64,000 bases of DNA from Parvibaculum sp040390855 (GTDB lineage: Bacteria; Pseudomonadota; Alphaproteobacteria; Parvibaculales; Parvibaculaceae), in contig JAZJXO010000010.1 of NCBI GenBank assembly GCA_040390855.1, forward strand, positions 29,962 to 93,961. Reading direction: 5' to 3'. A program made the translations under genes and the position numbers. Of the stretch, positions 52,240 to 62,120 are shown in pieces. How positions within the stretch are numbered: the stretch's first letter is position 1; every line of letters begins with the position of its first letter. The notes under the pieces were generated by a model. The model made no database searches and was not told where the DNA came from. It was given only the letters and a program-made list of their open reading frames with translations.

Positions 52240-53007
52240 TCAGCTTTCGCGGTAGCGATAGCCGACGCCGTAGAGCGTTTCGATGGCGTCAAAGTTATCA
52301 TCAATCTCTTTGAATTTTTTGCGCAACCGTTTGATGTGGCTGTCGATGGTGCGGTCATCCACATAGACCTGATCGTCATAGGCCGCATCCATCAGACTGT
52401 CGCGGCTTTTGACATAGCCGGGGCGTTGGGCGAGCGCCTGAAGGATTAGGAATTCGGTGACGGTCAGGACAACTTCTTTGCTGTTCCATGTGCAGGAGTG
52501 GCGCTCCGGATCGAGCTTCAGAAGACCGCGCTCAAGCACAGCCTTCTCGCCCGTTTCAGGCGGTGCGCCCTCGACCTTGGGGGCGACACGGCGGAGCACC
52601 GCTTTGACACGCTCGACGAGAAGGCGCTGGGAGAACGGTTTGGTGATGTAATCATCGGCGCCCATTTTGAGGCCGAACATTTCGTCGATCTCATCATCTT
52701 TCGACGTGAGAAAGATGACCGGCAGGTCGGACTTCTGACGCAGACGACGCAAAAGCTCGATGCCGTCCATGCGCGGCATCTTGATGTCGAAGACGGCGAT
52801 GTCAGGCGGCGTCGCGGAGAGACCGGCCAAAGCCGCCGCCCCGTCTGTATAGGTGAGAACGTGATAGCCCTCTGCCTCAAGCGCCATGCTGACAGAGGTG
52901 AGAATGTTGCGGTCATCGTCAACCAGCGCGATGGTTGGCATAGGCCCCCGACCCTTTCCGGAAGATGCGTCCGCCTTGGCGTCCGCAAAATTTGTGATCT
53001 CGTCCAT
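52240..53007 (-). CDS. chvI: Two-component response regulator ChvI
   Basis: OmpR-family regulator. The receiver domain has ALVDDDRNIL, the phosphorylated Asp in IAVFDIKMPRMDG, LTSKDDEIDEMFGLKMGADDYITKPF, and the C-terminal winged-helix ends DRTIDSHIKRLRKKFK with YGVGYRYRES. From 53007 it has 255 residues; the usual rhizobial start corresponds to MPTIALVDDD at 52941. I kept 53007 because GAGGAGGG lies 4 bases before it, better than the site for 52941; this gives a 22-residue N-terminal extension. It is cotranscribed with chvG. Confidence 0.94.
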   Translation of the reverse strand: MDEITNFADAKADASSGKGRGPMPTIALVDDDRNILTSVSMALEAEGYHVLTYTDGAAALAGLSATPPDIAVFDIKMPRMDGIELLRRLRQKSDLPVIFLTSKDDEIDEMFGLKMGADDYITKPFSQRLLVERVKAVLRRVAPKVEGAPPETGEKAVLERGLLKLDPERHSCTWNSKEVVLTVTEFLILQALAQRPGYVKSRDSLMDAAYDDQVYVDDRTIDSHIKRLRKKFKEIDDNFDAIETLYGVGYRYRES

Positions 53008-53168
53008 CAGCCCTCCTCACGCTTGATGTCTGACGCCTCTGACGAGCGCTCTGACATGGCATAGGGAGGCTTTTGGCCTAAAATATGGCAGAAGTATAAG
53101 GGCTTATAGCAAGCTATGCTATGCGGGGACGAGCGATTTAAGGCAGCTATAAAAGAAACGGATCGGGT

Positions 53169-54677
53169 ATGAAACGGACGGGTTTGCGGATTTTGGCTGG
53201 TATCGGGACGATACTGGCACTTCTCATCATTGTCGTTGTGGCACGAACGGCGATGATCGAGCCGCCAGCGACGACGGACGGGGCGCTTCCGCCCGCTCTT
53301 TCGGCTGAAGCAACAACTGCCGCCGCAGCGCATCTGAGCGCCGCCATCCGCCTTCCCACTGTCTCCTGGCAGCGTGGCGCGACCGGCGACAAGGTCGAAG
53401 CCTCGCACAAAGCCTTTGTCGACTTCCGCGATTTCATCGCTGCAACCTACCCCTCCTTTGCCAAAGCGACGACGCGCGACATTGTGTCGGATTATTCGCT
53501 TCTCTTCACATGGAAGGGTTCGGATGACACGCTCGCACCTGTACTGTTCATGTCGCATATGGATGTGGTGCCCGTCGTGCCAGGCACGGAAGCCCAATGG
53601 AAACAAAATCCCTTTGGCGGTGTGATCGTTGACGGGGTTATCTGGGGGCGCGGGGCGATTGACTGCAAAGCCTCGCTCATTGCGATGCTTGAAGCAGCCG
53701 ACGCCCTGATCGCTAAAGGTTATACGCCCAAACGCACGATCATGTTTGCCCTTGGTCACGACGAAGAAGTGAGCGGTCTCACGGGCAACCGCAAAATCGC
53801 CGAGATGCTGAAAGCGCGAGGGCAGAAGCTCGCTTTCGTATCCGATGAAGGCGGCATGGTGACGTCGGGCGTGGTCGGCGGCATCGACCGGCCCGTCGCG
53901 CTCATCGGCATTGCGGAAAAAGGCTATATGACGCTGGCGCTCACCACGCATTCGCCGGGCGGGCACTCATCCATGCCGCCCGCTGCGGGCACGAGCGCGG
54001 TGGGCCGCCTTGTCCGCGCCATGGATGCCGTGGAACAAACGCCTTTCGACAGCGGGCTCGACCCTGTGAACCGGGCCATGCTCAAGGCCATGGCCCCTGC
54101 CGTGTCTTATGGGCGGCGCATGGTCTTTGCCAATCTCTGGCTCTTCGGACCCGTTGTCGTCTCAAGCATGTCGTCTGACCCGCGCACGGGGGCGGCGCTC
54201 CACACGACGATTGCGCCGACAATGCTCAAAGCGGGCATTAAAGAAAACGTACTGCCGCCGGAGGCCGAGGGGATCATTAATTTCCGCCTCCATCAGCGCG
54301 ACACGATCGAAAGCGCCACGGCTCATGTCAGAGACGCAATCGGCGATCCGGAGGTCGATGTGACCACACTGGAAGGCGCACGCAATGCTTCTGCCGTCTC
54401 GGACCCTGACGGAGAGGCCTTTAAACTCCTGTCGGGCACAATCCACGCCCGATTTCCCGACGCGCTGGTTGTGCCCAATCTGACGGTTGCAGCCACTGAC
54501 AGCCGCCATTATCTGCCGCTCACCGACAATGTTTTCCGCTTCGTGCCATTGGCGCTCAACGCCAGCGAATTGGCGGCTTTTCACACCACCAATGAGCGGG
54601 TTCCCGTCGCGTCACTGGCGGGCGCCGTGGGGTTTTACACAAAAATCATGCAAAATCTGGATGATCCTCAACTTTGA
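53169..54677 (+). CDS. M20-family metallopeptidase, carboxypeptidase S / PM20D1-like
   Basis: Two-zinc hydrolase of 502 residues with an N-terminal membrane anchor (residues ~5-26, LRILAGIGTILALLIIVVVA), so probably periplasmic. Metal and catalytic residues: SHMDVVPVVP (His, Asp), WGRGAIDCKAS (bridging Asp), GHDEEVSG (Glu-Glu), and TDSRHYLPL near the C-terminus. THSPGGHSSMPP marks the lid domain. Candidate substrates are small peptides or N-acyl amino acids. It is inserted between chvI and pckA, genes usually adjacent and divergent in rhizobia, and faces pckA in the same direction. Confidence 0.9.
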   Translation: MKRTGLRILAGIGTILALLIIVVVARTAMIEPPATTDGALPPALSAEATTAAAAHLSAAIRLPTVSWQRGATGDKVEASHKAFVDFRDFIAATYPSFAKATTRDIVSDYSLLFTWKGSDDTLAPVLFMSHMDVVPVVPGTEAQWKQNPFGGVIVDGVIWGRGAIDCKASLIAMLEAADALIAKGYTPKRTIMFALGHDEEVSGLTGNRKIAEMLKARGQKLAFVSDEGGMVTSGVVGGIDRPVALIGIAEKGYMTLALTTHSPGGHSSMPPAAGTSAVGRLVRAMDAVEQTPFDSGLDPVNRAMLKAMAPAVSYGRRMVFANLWLFGPVVVSSMSSDPRTGAALHTTIAPTMLKAGIKENVLPPEAEGIINFRLHQRDTIESATAHVRDAIGDPEVDVTTLEGARNASAVSDPDGEAFKLLSGTIHARFPDALVVPNLTVAATDSRHYLPLTDNVFRFVPLALNASELAAFHTTNERVPVASLAGAVGFYTKIMQNLDDPQL

Positions 54678-54870
54678 TCACGCAGCGATCAGGGTGCGGC
54701 CAAGCGCCCTTCTCTTAACTGAGTTATCATCATCCCGTTGCGCTCATAACGGCTCGCAACTAATGTGCGCCGAATTGAGAGCTTTCAGGCATTGAAGCCA
54801 AGGATCAGCGGCGAAGTGAAGAGCGCCCGAGACCGCGGTTTCCTATCAGGCAGACCCAAGGAGAGACGGC

Positions 54871-56484
54871 GTGAAACAGTTCGGGCCCATCATCAGTAAA
54901 AATGGCGTAGACAAAAGCGGCTTTAAAAGTCTGGCTGCCGCCTATTGGAACCTGCGTCCGGCAGAGCTTTACGAAGAAGCGATCCGCCGTGGTGAAGGCC
55001 AGATCGCCGCTGATGGTCCTTTCGTCGTCAAAACCGGTGTTCACACAGGCCGCTCCGCCAAAGACAAATTCATTGTCCGCGACGCGACCACCGAGAGCAC
55101 TGTCTGGTGGGACAATAACAAGGCGATGACGCCCGAAGCCTTCGATCTACTTCATGCCGATATGCTCAAACATGCCGAAGGCAAAGAGCTCTTCATCCAG
55201 GACCTCTTTGGCGGCGCTGACGAAACCCACCGTCTTCCGACACGCATCTACTCTGAATATGCCTGGCACTCGCTCTTCATCCAGAACCTGCTGATCGAAC
55301 CCAAAGCGTCCGAACTCGCCGACTTCGATCCGAAATTCACTATCATCGACCTGCCGAGCTTTGTGGCCGACCCCGCCAAATATGGCGTGCGCACCTCGAC
55401 CGTCATCGCCTGCAATTTTGCCAAGCGTATCGTGTTGATCGCCAACACGTCCTATGCCGGCGAAATCAAGAAGTCCGTCTTCTCGATGCTGAACTATGAT
55501 CTGCCCGCCAAGCGCGTGATGCCGATGCATTGCTCGGCGAACGTTGGCCCCGACGGCGACACAGCAATTTTCTTCGGCCTCAGCGGCACCGGCAAGACAA
55601 CGCTTTCAGCCGTTGCCTCGCGCACATTGATCGGCGACGACGAACACGGCTGGTCGGAAAACGGCGTCTTCAATTTTGAAGGCGGCTGCTACGCGAAGAT
55701 GATCAAGCTCTCGGCGGAAGCAGAGCCGGAAATCTATGCCGTCACCAAGCGTTTCGGCACGGTGCTCGAAAATGTCGTGATGGACGACAAGACACGCCTT
55801 CTCGATCTCGACAGCGCGGCACTGGCTGAAAACAGTCGTGGTGCCTATCCGCTCTCCTTCATTCCCAATGCATCGGACACAGGCCGCGCACCGCACCCCA
55901 AAAACATCATCATGCTGACGGCTGACGCCTTCGGCGTGTTGCCGCCCATCGCCAAGCTCACACCGAGCCAGGCCATGTATCACTTCCTGTCGGGCTACAC
56001 CGCCAAGGTTGCCGGTACTGAAAAAGGCGTGACCGAGCCCGAAGCCACATTCTCCACATGCTTCGGCGGACCCTTCATGTCGCGCCATCCCACAGATTAC
56101 GGCAACCTGCTGCGCTCGCTCATCGCCGAACACAAGGTCGATTGCTGGCTCGTCAACACGGGCTGGACAGGCGGCGCCTACGGCACAGGCAAGCGTATGC
56201 CGATCAAAGAAACGCGCGCGCTGCTCGCCGCCGCACTCGACGGATCGCTCGCCCATGTCGAATTCCGGCTCGACCCGAACTTCGGCTTCCAGGTGCCCGT
56301 GAGCGTACCCGGCGTCGACACGAACATCCTCAGCCCCCGCGACACATGGGCCGACAAAGCGGCCTACGATGCACAAGCGCAGAAGGTCGTCAAAATGTTC
56401 ATCGAAAACTTCGTCAAGTTCACCGACAAAGTGGACCCCGAAGTGCGCGACGCTGCACCCGGTGCAAAGAAAGCCGCCGAATAA
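54871..56484 (+). CDS. pckA: Phosphoenolpyruvate carboxykinase (ATP)
   Basis: Gluconeogenic enzyme of 537 residues converting oxaloacetate to PEP. The kinase motifs are FFGLSGTGKTTLSA (P-loop, about residue 235) and IGDDEHGWSENGVFNFEGGCYAK (metal and OAA site), preceded by MHCSANVGPDGDTAIFF. GTG at 54871 has AAGGAGA 8-14 bases upstream. A strong terminator follows. In rhizobia pckA lies beside chvI and responds to ChvGI and to the HPr system. Confidence 0.96.
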   Translation: MKQFGPIISKNGVDKSGFKSLAAAYWNLRPAELYEEAIRRGEGQIAADGPFVVKTGVHTGRSAKDKFIVRDATTESTVWWDNNKAMTPEAFDLLHADMLKHAEGKELFIQDLFGGADETHRLPTRIYSEYAWHSLFIQNLLIEPKASELADFDPKFTIIDLPSFVADPAKYGVRTSTVIACNFAKRIVLIANTSYAGEIKKSVFSMLNYDLPAKRVMPMHCSANVGPDGDTAIFFGLSGTGKTTLSAVASRTLIGDDEHGWSENGVFNFEGGCYAKMIKLSAEAEPEIYAVTKRFGTVLENVVMDDKTRLLDLDSAALAENSRGAYPLSFIPNASDTGRAPHPKNIIMLTADAFGVLPPIAKLTPSQAMYHFLSGYTAKVAGTEKGVTEPEATFSTCFGGPFMSRHPTDYGNLLRSLIAEHKVDCWLVNTGWTGGAYGTGKRMPIKETRALLAAALDGSLAHVEFRLDPNFGFQVPVSVPGVDTNILSPRDTWADKAAYDAQAQKVVKMFIENFVKFTDKVDPEVRDAAPGAKKAAE

Positions 56485-56507
56485 GTTTTGCAAGCGATTG
56501 AGTATGG

Positions 56508-56538
56508 AAAAGGCCGGTCCGTCAGACCGGCCTTTTTT
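56508..56538 (+). terminator. Rho-independent terminator after pckA
   Basis: A 12-base-pair perfect stem AAAAGGCCGGTC/GACCGGCCTTTT with a 5-base loop, followed by TT, giving a run of six T. It lies 23 bases past the pckA stop. Confidence 0.93.
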
Positions 56539-56633
56539 ATTGTCTGCCGGATGTTGCCAGACGGCGCGCCACAAATCCCCGAGTGTTTTTCCGGCCTCGT
56601 TACAGACGCTCGCCTGCGTGACCGAACGGTCTT

Positions 56634-59516
56634 CTAATGCGCCTCATCCCAGTTATCGGCGGCACGCGCGTCAACCTCCAACGGCACGCTGAGTGTCAGC
56701 GCGGGCGCGCAGGCATGGATCATAACGTCCGAGACGAGCTTTGCTGTTGTAGCGGTTTCGTTTTCGGGCACCTCAAAGATCAACTCGTCATGGACCTGAA
56801 GCAACATGCGCGCTTTGAGCTTCGCTTTCACAAGCGCATCCGGCATCCGGATCATGGCGCGGCGGATAATGTCAGCGGCTGACCCCTGAATAGGTGCGTT
56901 GATCGCGGCACGTTCCATGAAGCTGCGCTCCGCGCCGTTCTTGGAATGGATGGCCGGAAGATGAATGCGGCGTCCGAAGATCGTCTCGACATAACCGTTT
57001 TCATGCGCGTATTTTTTTGTCTCATCCATATAGGCGCGGATGCCGGGGAAACGTGTGAAATAGCGCTCTATATAATCACCGGCCTCACTGCGCGAAATGC
57101 CGAGCTGGTTGGCCAGACCGAAAGCCGAGATACCATAGATGATGCCGAAATTGATCGCCTTGGCGCGACGGCGGACGGAGGGGTCCATGTCCTTGACCGG
57201 CACGCCGAACATTTCGGACGCCGTCATCGCGTGAATGTCGAGGCCGTCGGCAAAAGCCTGACGCAACGAGCCGATGTCAGCGATATGGGCAAGCAGGCGC
57301 AATTCGATCTGGCTGTAGTCGGCAGAGATGAGTTTGTTGCCTTTGTCGGCGATGAAAGCTGTTCTGATTTTGCGTCCGTCTTCAGTGCGGACGGGGATGT
57401 TTTGCAGATTCGGATCGGACGAGGAGAGTCGTCCTGTCGTCGTTGCGGCGAGCGAATAGGAGGTGTGAACGCGACCTGTTTCGGGATGGATGAAGGCGGG
57501 CAGCGCGTCTGTGTAAGTGCTTTTCAATTTGGCAAGGCCGCGCCAGTCGAGGACACGCTGCGGCAATTCGTGGCCTGCAAGGGCGAGCGCCTCCAGCGCG
57601 TCACTGTCGGTCGACCATGCGCCGGTTTTTGTTTTGCGTCCGCCTTCAAGGGACATTTTGTCAAAGAGGATTTCGCCGAGCTGCTTTGGGGAGCCGATGT
57701 TGAACTTCTCGCCAGCCAGCGCATAAGCCTCGTCTTCATATTGCGCCATTTTTTGCGCGAAATCGGCGCTGAGGCGGGCCAGCACATTGCGGTCGACCTT
57801 GATGCCTGCGCGTTCCATATCGCGCAGCACGGGCACGAGCGGGCGCTCCAGCGTTTCGTAGAGCGTCACTTTATGCTCTGACACGAGGCGCGGTTTCAGC
57901 GCGTACCAGAGGCGCAGCGTCACATCGGCGTCTTCGGCAGCGTAAGCGACCGCCTTGTCGACCGGCACCTGATCAAAGGTGATACGGGCCTTGCCTGTGC
58001 CGGTTACTTCCGAAAATGAAATGGGCTTGTGCCCCAGATGAAGTTCCGACAGTTCATCCATGCCGTGACCATGAAGACCGGCATCCAGCGCATAAGACAT
58101 GAGCATCGTGTCATCGAGTGTGTCGAGCCTGAGCCCGTGCTGTTCAAACACCAGCAAATCGAATTTGATGTTCTGGCCGATTTTCAAAACGGAAATATCG
58201 TCAAAGAGCGGCTTCAGTGCGGCGATGGCGTCTTTGAGCGGTATCTGTTCAGCCTTGTTCGCGTCCGAAAAATCAAGACCGCCCGCGCCTGCACCGTGTT
58301 GCAACGGCACGTAACAGGCCTCGCCCGGCACCACACACATGGAAAAGCCGACGAGACGGGCCTGCATCGGATCGAGGCTATCGGTCTCACAATCAATCGC
58401 CACAAAGCCTTGCGCCTGCGCGCGCGCAATCCAGTCTTTGAGATCATCCAGTTTTGTGACCGCGACATGGCGGACTTCACTCATCGGCGGATTGGTATCG
58501 GGCGCGGCTTTGCCTTTGGCGGACTTGGCAGGCTTTGCTTTGGCGGTGGCTTGTTTCGTTTCCTCGCTCACAGCATGAGAGGCGGCGGGCACTATCTTAT
58601 CAGAATCAATGCCCGCTTTTGACGCCACGCGCTTTGTCAGCGTCGTGAATTCCATGGCGCGCAGAAATGCGATCAGACGTTCGGGGTCCGGCGAGTGGAT
58701 GCCGGTCGCCTCGACAGGGATTTCGAGCGGCACTTTATCATCAAGCGTCACGAGGCGTTTTGAGATGCGGGCCTGATCGGCGAACTGGATGAGATTTTCA
58801 CGCCGTTTGGGTTGCTTGATTTCCGACGCACTGGCGAGCAGCGTTTCAAGATCGCCGTATTGATTGATGAGTTCGGCCGCCGTCTTGATGCCGATGCCCG
58901 GCACACCCGGCACATTGTCGACCGCGTCACCTGCCAGCGCCTGCACCTCGATGACCTTGTCGGGCGGCACACCGAATTTTTCCATGACCTCGGCGTGCGA
59001 GATCGTTTTCATTTTCATCGTATCGAGCATGTCCACATCATCGGTGACAAGCTGCATCAGATCCTTGTCGGACGAGACGATGGTCACGCGGGCGCCTGCC
59101 TCGCGGGCAAGACGCGCATAGGTCGCGATGAGATCATCGGCCTCAAAGCCATGCATCTGGATCGCAGGCACCGAAAAGGCGCGAACCGCATCGCGTACAA
59201 GCGCAAATTGGGGACGCAGGTCTTCCGGCGGCTCAGGACGCTGGGCCTTGTATTCGGGATAAAAATCATTGCGGAAGGTTTTGGACGACGCATCAAAAAT
59301 GACGGCGAGATGCGTCGGCTCAAACTCGTCCTTAGTGTCCTCAATAAGTTTGTAAAGCATGTTGCAGAAGCCAGACACTGCCCCCACCGGCATCCCGTCG
59401 GATTTGCGCGTCAGAGGCGGCAGCGCGTGATAGGCGCGGAAAATATAGCCCGATCCGTCGATCAGAAAGAGATGATCGCCTTTTTTAAGCGGGCGGGGAG
59501 CGACAGCTTCAGCCAT
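56634..59516 (-). CDS. polA: DNA polymerase I
   Basis: Repair and replication polymerase of 960 residues with three domains. The 5'-3' exonuclease begins LFLIDGSGYIFRAYHALP, with DLMQLVTDDVDM and DAVDNVPGVPGIG; the 3'-5' exonuclease has VAIDCETDSLDP and keeps its DEDD acidic residues (IGQNIKFDLLVF); the polymerase has the A motif ISADYSQIELRLLAHI, B motif RRRAKAINFGIIYGISAFGL and C motif LLQVHDELIFE. A disordered spacer (AKAKPAKSAKGKAAPD) separates the first two domains. It is divergent from the ABC ATPase. Confidence 0.97.
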   Translation of the reverse strand: MAEAVAPRPLKKGDHLFLIDGSGYIFRAYHALPPLTRKSDGMPVGAVSGFCNMLYKLIEDTKDEFEPTHLAVIFDASSKTFRNDFYPEYKAQRPEPPEDLRPQFALVRDAVRAFSVPAIQMHGFEADDLIATYARLAREAGARVTIVSSDKDLMQLVTDDVDMLDTMKMKTISHAEVMEKFGVPPDKVIEVQALAGDAVDNVPGVPGIGIKTAAELINQYGDLETLLASASEIKQPKRRENLIQFADQARISKRLVTLDDKVPLEIPVEATGIHSPDPERLIAFLRAMEFTTLTKRVASKAGIDSDKIVPAASHAVSEETKQATAKAKPAKSAKGKAAPDTNPPMSEVRHVAVTKLDDLKDWIARAQAQGFVAIDCETDSLDPMQARLVGFSMCVVPGEACYVPLQHGAGAGGLDFSDANKAEQIPLKDAIAALKPLFDDISVLKIGQNIKFDLLVFEQHGLRLDTLDDTMLMSYALDAGLHGHGMDELSELHLGHKPISFSEVTGTGKARITFDQVPVDKAVAYAAEDADVTLRLWYALKPRLVSEHKVTLYETLERPLVPVLRDMERAGIKVDRNVLARLSADFAQKMAQYEDEAYALAGEKFNIGSPKQLGEILFDKMSLEGGRKTKTGAWSTDSDALEALALAGHELPQRVLDWRGLAKLKSTYTDALPAFIHPETGRVHTSYSLAATTTGRLSSSDPNLQNIPVRTEDGRKIRTAFIADKGNKLISADYSQIELRLLAHIADIGSLRQAFADGLDIHAMTASEMFGVPVKDMDPSVRRRAKAINFGIIYGISAFGLANQLGISRSEAGDYIERYFTRFPGIRAYMDETKKYAHENGYVETIFGRRIHLPAIHSKNGAERSFMERAAINAPIQGSAADIIRRAMIRMPDALVKAKLKARMLLQVHDELIFEVPENETATTAKLVSDVMIHACAPALTLSVPLEVDARAADNWDEAH

Positions 59517-59671
59517 ACTTTTAATCCGTTATTCTTCTTCAGAACTCTTCTTCAGGCGAGGTTGCGTCCCCATATCGCAAGAGGGCCTCGTGTTTGACCC
59601 CCTTCCCCGCAAAATGGTACCACGTGATGTGAGGGCTCAAAGCCTCACGCACTCTACAGAAGAGCCGAGCA

Positions 59672-60652
59672 ATGGCCCATACGCTAACAGCCGCCGAAAT
59701 GCCGAATTCCGACCCAAGCGGCCTCAACGCCATTGAGGCAAAGGGCTTGCGCAAAGTCTATCGCGCAGTCGGCGGGCAGCCGGAAAAAGAAGCGCTCAAA
59801 GGCATTGACCTTTCCGTACCGCAGGGCTCGATCTTCGGGCTTCTCGGCCCCAATGGTGCGGGCAAATCGACCTTTATCAACACACTCGCCGGTCTTGTAA
59901 TGAAGACCGAAGGCACGGTTTCGATCTGGGGTTTTGACATCGACAAAAACCCGCGTCAGGCGCGCGCCGCTATCGGTGTTGTGCCGCAGGAGTTGAGTGT
60001 CGATCCGTTCTTCACGCCGGCCGAAGTGCTTGATCTTCAGGCAGGCCTTTACGGCGTGCCCAAAGCTGAGCGCCGCACAATGGAAATTCTCGACGCGATG
60101 GGCCTTGCCGACAAGGCAGATGCCTATGCACGCACGCTGTCGGGCGGCATGAAACGGCGCCTGCTCGTTGCCAAGGCAATGGTGCATAATCCGCCGGTCC
60201 TTGTGCTCGATGAGCCCACCGCGGGTGTGGATATTGAACTCCGCAAACAGCTTTGGGACTACGTCAAAAGCCTCAATAATCTCGGCACCACGATTGTGCT
60301 CACCACGCATTATCTGGAAGAAGCCGAAGCGCTTTGCGACCGCATTGCCATTATCGACAAGGGCGATGTTGTCGCCTGCGAACCGACGCAAAAGCTCATT
60401 GCCCGCGTCACTGACAAAAAACTCATTATACGGACGACATGGCCACTGGCCGCCGAGGCCGCGAAAATTGCAGGCCTGCGCGCCGAAATAAACCCGTCGG
60501 GTGCTTTGGCGATACAGTACAATCCAATTGAAACGGGCGTGATGGAAATTCTCGACCGCGTGCAGAAAGCCGGACACGAGATTGTCGATATTTCGACTGA
60601 GGAATCAGACCTTGAGGATGTCTTCTTGCAACTCACGTCTCACAAGTCGTGA
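59672..60652 (+). CDS. ABC-2-type transporter ATPase, no adjacent permease
   Basis: ATPase of 326 residues of the exporter class (NodI/YadG-like). Walker A is LLGPNGAGKSTFINTLAG (about residue 60), the signature LSGGMKRRLL, Walker B VLVLDEPTAGVDIELR and the switch His in TTHYLEEAEALCDR. A C-terminal extension of ~90 residues ends QLTSHKS. YadG-type ATPases normally pair with an ABC-2 permease in the next gene; here the next gene, transcribed the opposite way and starting at the very next base, is a PAS protein, so the permease must be elsewhere. Confidence 0.88.
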   Translation: MAHTLTAAEMPNSDPSGLNAIEAKGLRKVYRAVGGQPEKEALKGIDLSVPQGSIFGLLGPNGAGKSTFINTLAGLVMKTEGTVSIWGFDIDKNPRQARAAIGVVPQELSVDPFFTPAEVLDLQAGLYGVPKAERRTMEILDAMGLADKADAYARTLSGGMKRRLLVAKAMVHNPPVLVLDEPTAGVDIELRKQLWDYVKSLNNLGTTIVLTTHYLEEAEALCDRIAIIDKGDVVACEPTQKLIARVTDKKLIIRTTWPLAAEAAKIAGLRAEINPSGALAIQYNPIETGVMEILDRVQKAGHEIVDISTEESDLEDVFLQLTSHKS

Positions 60653-61153
60653 CTAAGCCGACGCACGTTTGATAATCTCACCTAGCGCCATTTCAACATC
60701 TTTGCCGCCCAGCGAAAGCGGCATGATGATCGCTTCGATTTCGATCTGCGCCTTGCCGAGCTGATGGGGCAACACGCCATGCATACGCAATGGCCGGTGC
60801 AACTGGCAGACAATGCCCAATACTTTTGACAGCGCAAGGCCGCCTTTGTCCAACATACCCGCTTCGAGGGTCTGGCCTGTATAGTCCGCTGCAAAAAGGT
60901 CATTGAGCGCGGTGCCCATGAGGCGCACCTGAAAATGCTGCGGCTGGACGGCGGGCTGCGTGACGTCGATCAGAAACACTGTCGGCAGATGGCTTACGAT
61001 TTCGCCCGGATGAAGATCGGCACGCGACGGCATCGCGCGGCCCTGCCGCTTTTCAGTCCAATAGGACAAAAGTCCGCGCAACCGCGCATCCTGAAGATTG
61101 AGCAACGGATCGACATAGAGATCGAAAGGCGAAAGCCTCAATGGTTCAGGCAT
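60653..61153 (-). CDS. PAS_5-type domain protein
   Basis: Protein of 166 residues, essentially only the PAS_5 domain. It begins LRLSPFDLYVDPLLNLQDARLRGLLSYWTEKRQGRAMPSRADLHP (quoted here as shorter parts: LRGLLSYW, RQGRAMPSRADLHP), then FQVRLMGTALNDLF, TGQTLEAGM and a final MPLSLGGKDVEMALGE. The order RG/QGRxMPxRAD, RLxGT, TGQT, MPLS is shared with the 37732-38376 protein. It ends immediately adjacent to the convergent ABC ATPase gene. Function unknown. Confidence 0.78.
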   Translation of the reverse strand: MPEPLRLSPFDLYVDPLLNLQDARLRGLLSYWTEKRQGRAMPSRADLHPGEIVSHLPTVFLIDVTQPAVQPQHFQVRLMGTALNDLFAADYTGQTLEAGMLDKGGLALSKVLGIVCQLHRPLRMHGVLPHQLGKAQIEIEAIIMPLSLGGKDVEMALGEIIKRASA

Positions 61154-61663
61154 GTTTTCATACTGACAAAGCGACTGTTACAGGCGGGTTCCGTCCATGC
61201 GGGACAAAGTTCCGGCCTCTGCTATAAGCGAATTTTACGCCCACGCCAAGTTTTGCGGACAGTGACCTACCCCTTGCGATTTTTCACCATTTGCAATTGA
61301 AATCCGGCCCTTTTGAAGGGAGGCGGACGATGAAAGAGAGGTAGTTTACGAAAGAGCAGAAACTCTCCACGCATGATTCATGCTTCGGAGGGATCAACTA
61401 TAAAATCAGTATACTGAACAATATACCGCTGAAGCTCATTTTTCGAGTTCATCGCTCTTAAACCTTGGGCACGATCACTTTGACTAGGCGACGCGCCGCA
61501 GAACGGAACATAGGCTGCTTTCGTCATCAATTGTCGGAACGAAGCAAGTCATACGCCGGTTACAACAAGTGCTGCGGGGGACATCTTGGGAGAAAAAATT
61601 AAACTCCGAGACCGGGAAACGGGTACGAAGCCCGACATAAACAACTGATTTTAAAAACAAATT
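61154..61663. other. Gene-poor, AT-rich stretch beside tRNA-Arg
   Basis: This 510-base stretch between the PAS gene and the 3' end of tRNA-Arg holds no gene I can support. Its composition, especially 61380-61660, is more AT-rich than elsewhere. The only protein-like frame is on the minus strand, ATG 61527 to TGA 61378, 49 residues starting MTKAAYVPFCGASPSQSDRA, with no clear ribosome binding site and AT-rich codons. The position at a tRNA 3' end fits the remnant of an integrated element, but no att duplicate or integrase is seen. Confidence 0.4.
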
Positions 61664-61740
<77 letters not shown>

Positions 61741-62120
61741 CGGGTCGGGACAGGCCTTGACCATCCAGACAGGCCGCAACCTAGTCCAAACATTGCGGCC
61801 TGACAACATAGGGGTGCCTGCGTCCAGTGCCCCAGCCAAGCCCTTGCCAAACAGAGGTAATTTCGGCTTTCGGGCCTTCGGCTTCAAGGCGCATGAGGAG
61901 GCTTGACCCATCCGGTGCCGTTTCGGGCGGGTGACAAAGGCAAAACCGGATCGACTGGCTATCTGCATCTTCTGGCGGCTATGCGTGATTTTCTTGGTAC
62001 GGAGAAAATGTTGGCGTTTGAGACCGAATGGAGGTGCCGACCCCCTAGTTTGGCTACGCAAATTCCGCGCCATCCTCATGTCGCGAAGTGTCACAGGTGC
62101 ACGGGGGACACAGGCGGGGC
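61741..62120. other. Non-coding stretch between tRNA-Arg and the porin promoter
   Basis: About 380 bases with no supportable gene on either strand. Overlapping frames exist on both strands but lack ribosome binding sites or any recognisable domain. Directly downstream lie the Pho-box repeats and leader of the porin gene. Confidence 0.5.
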
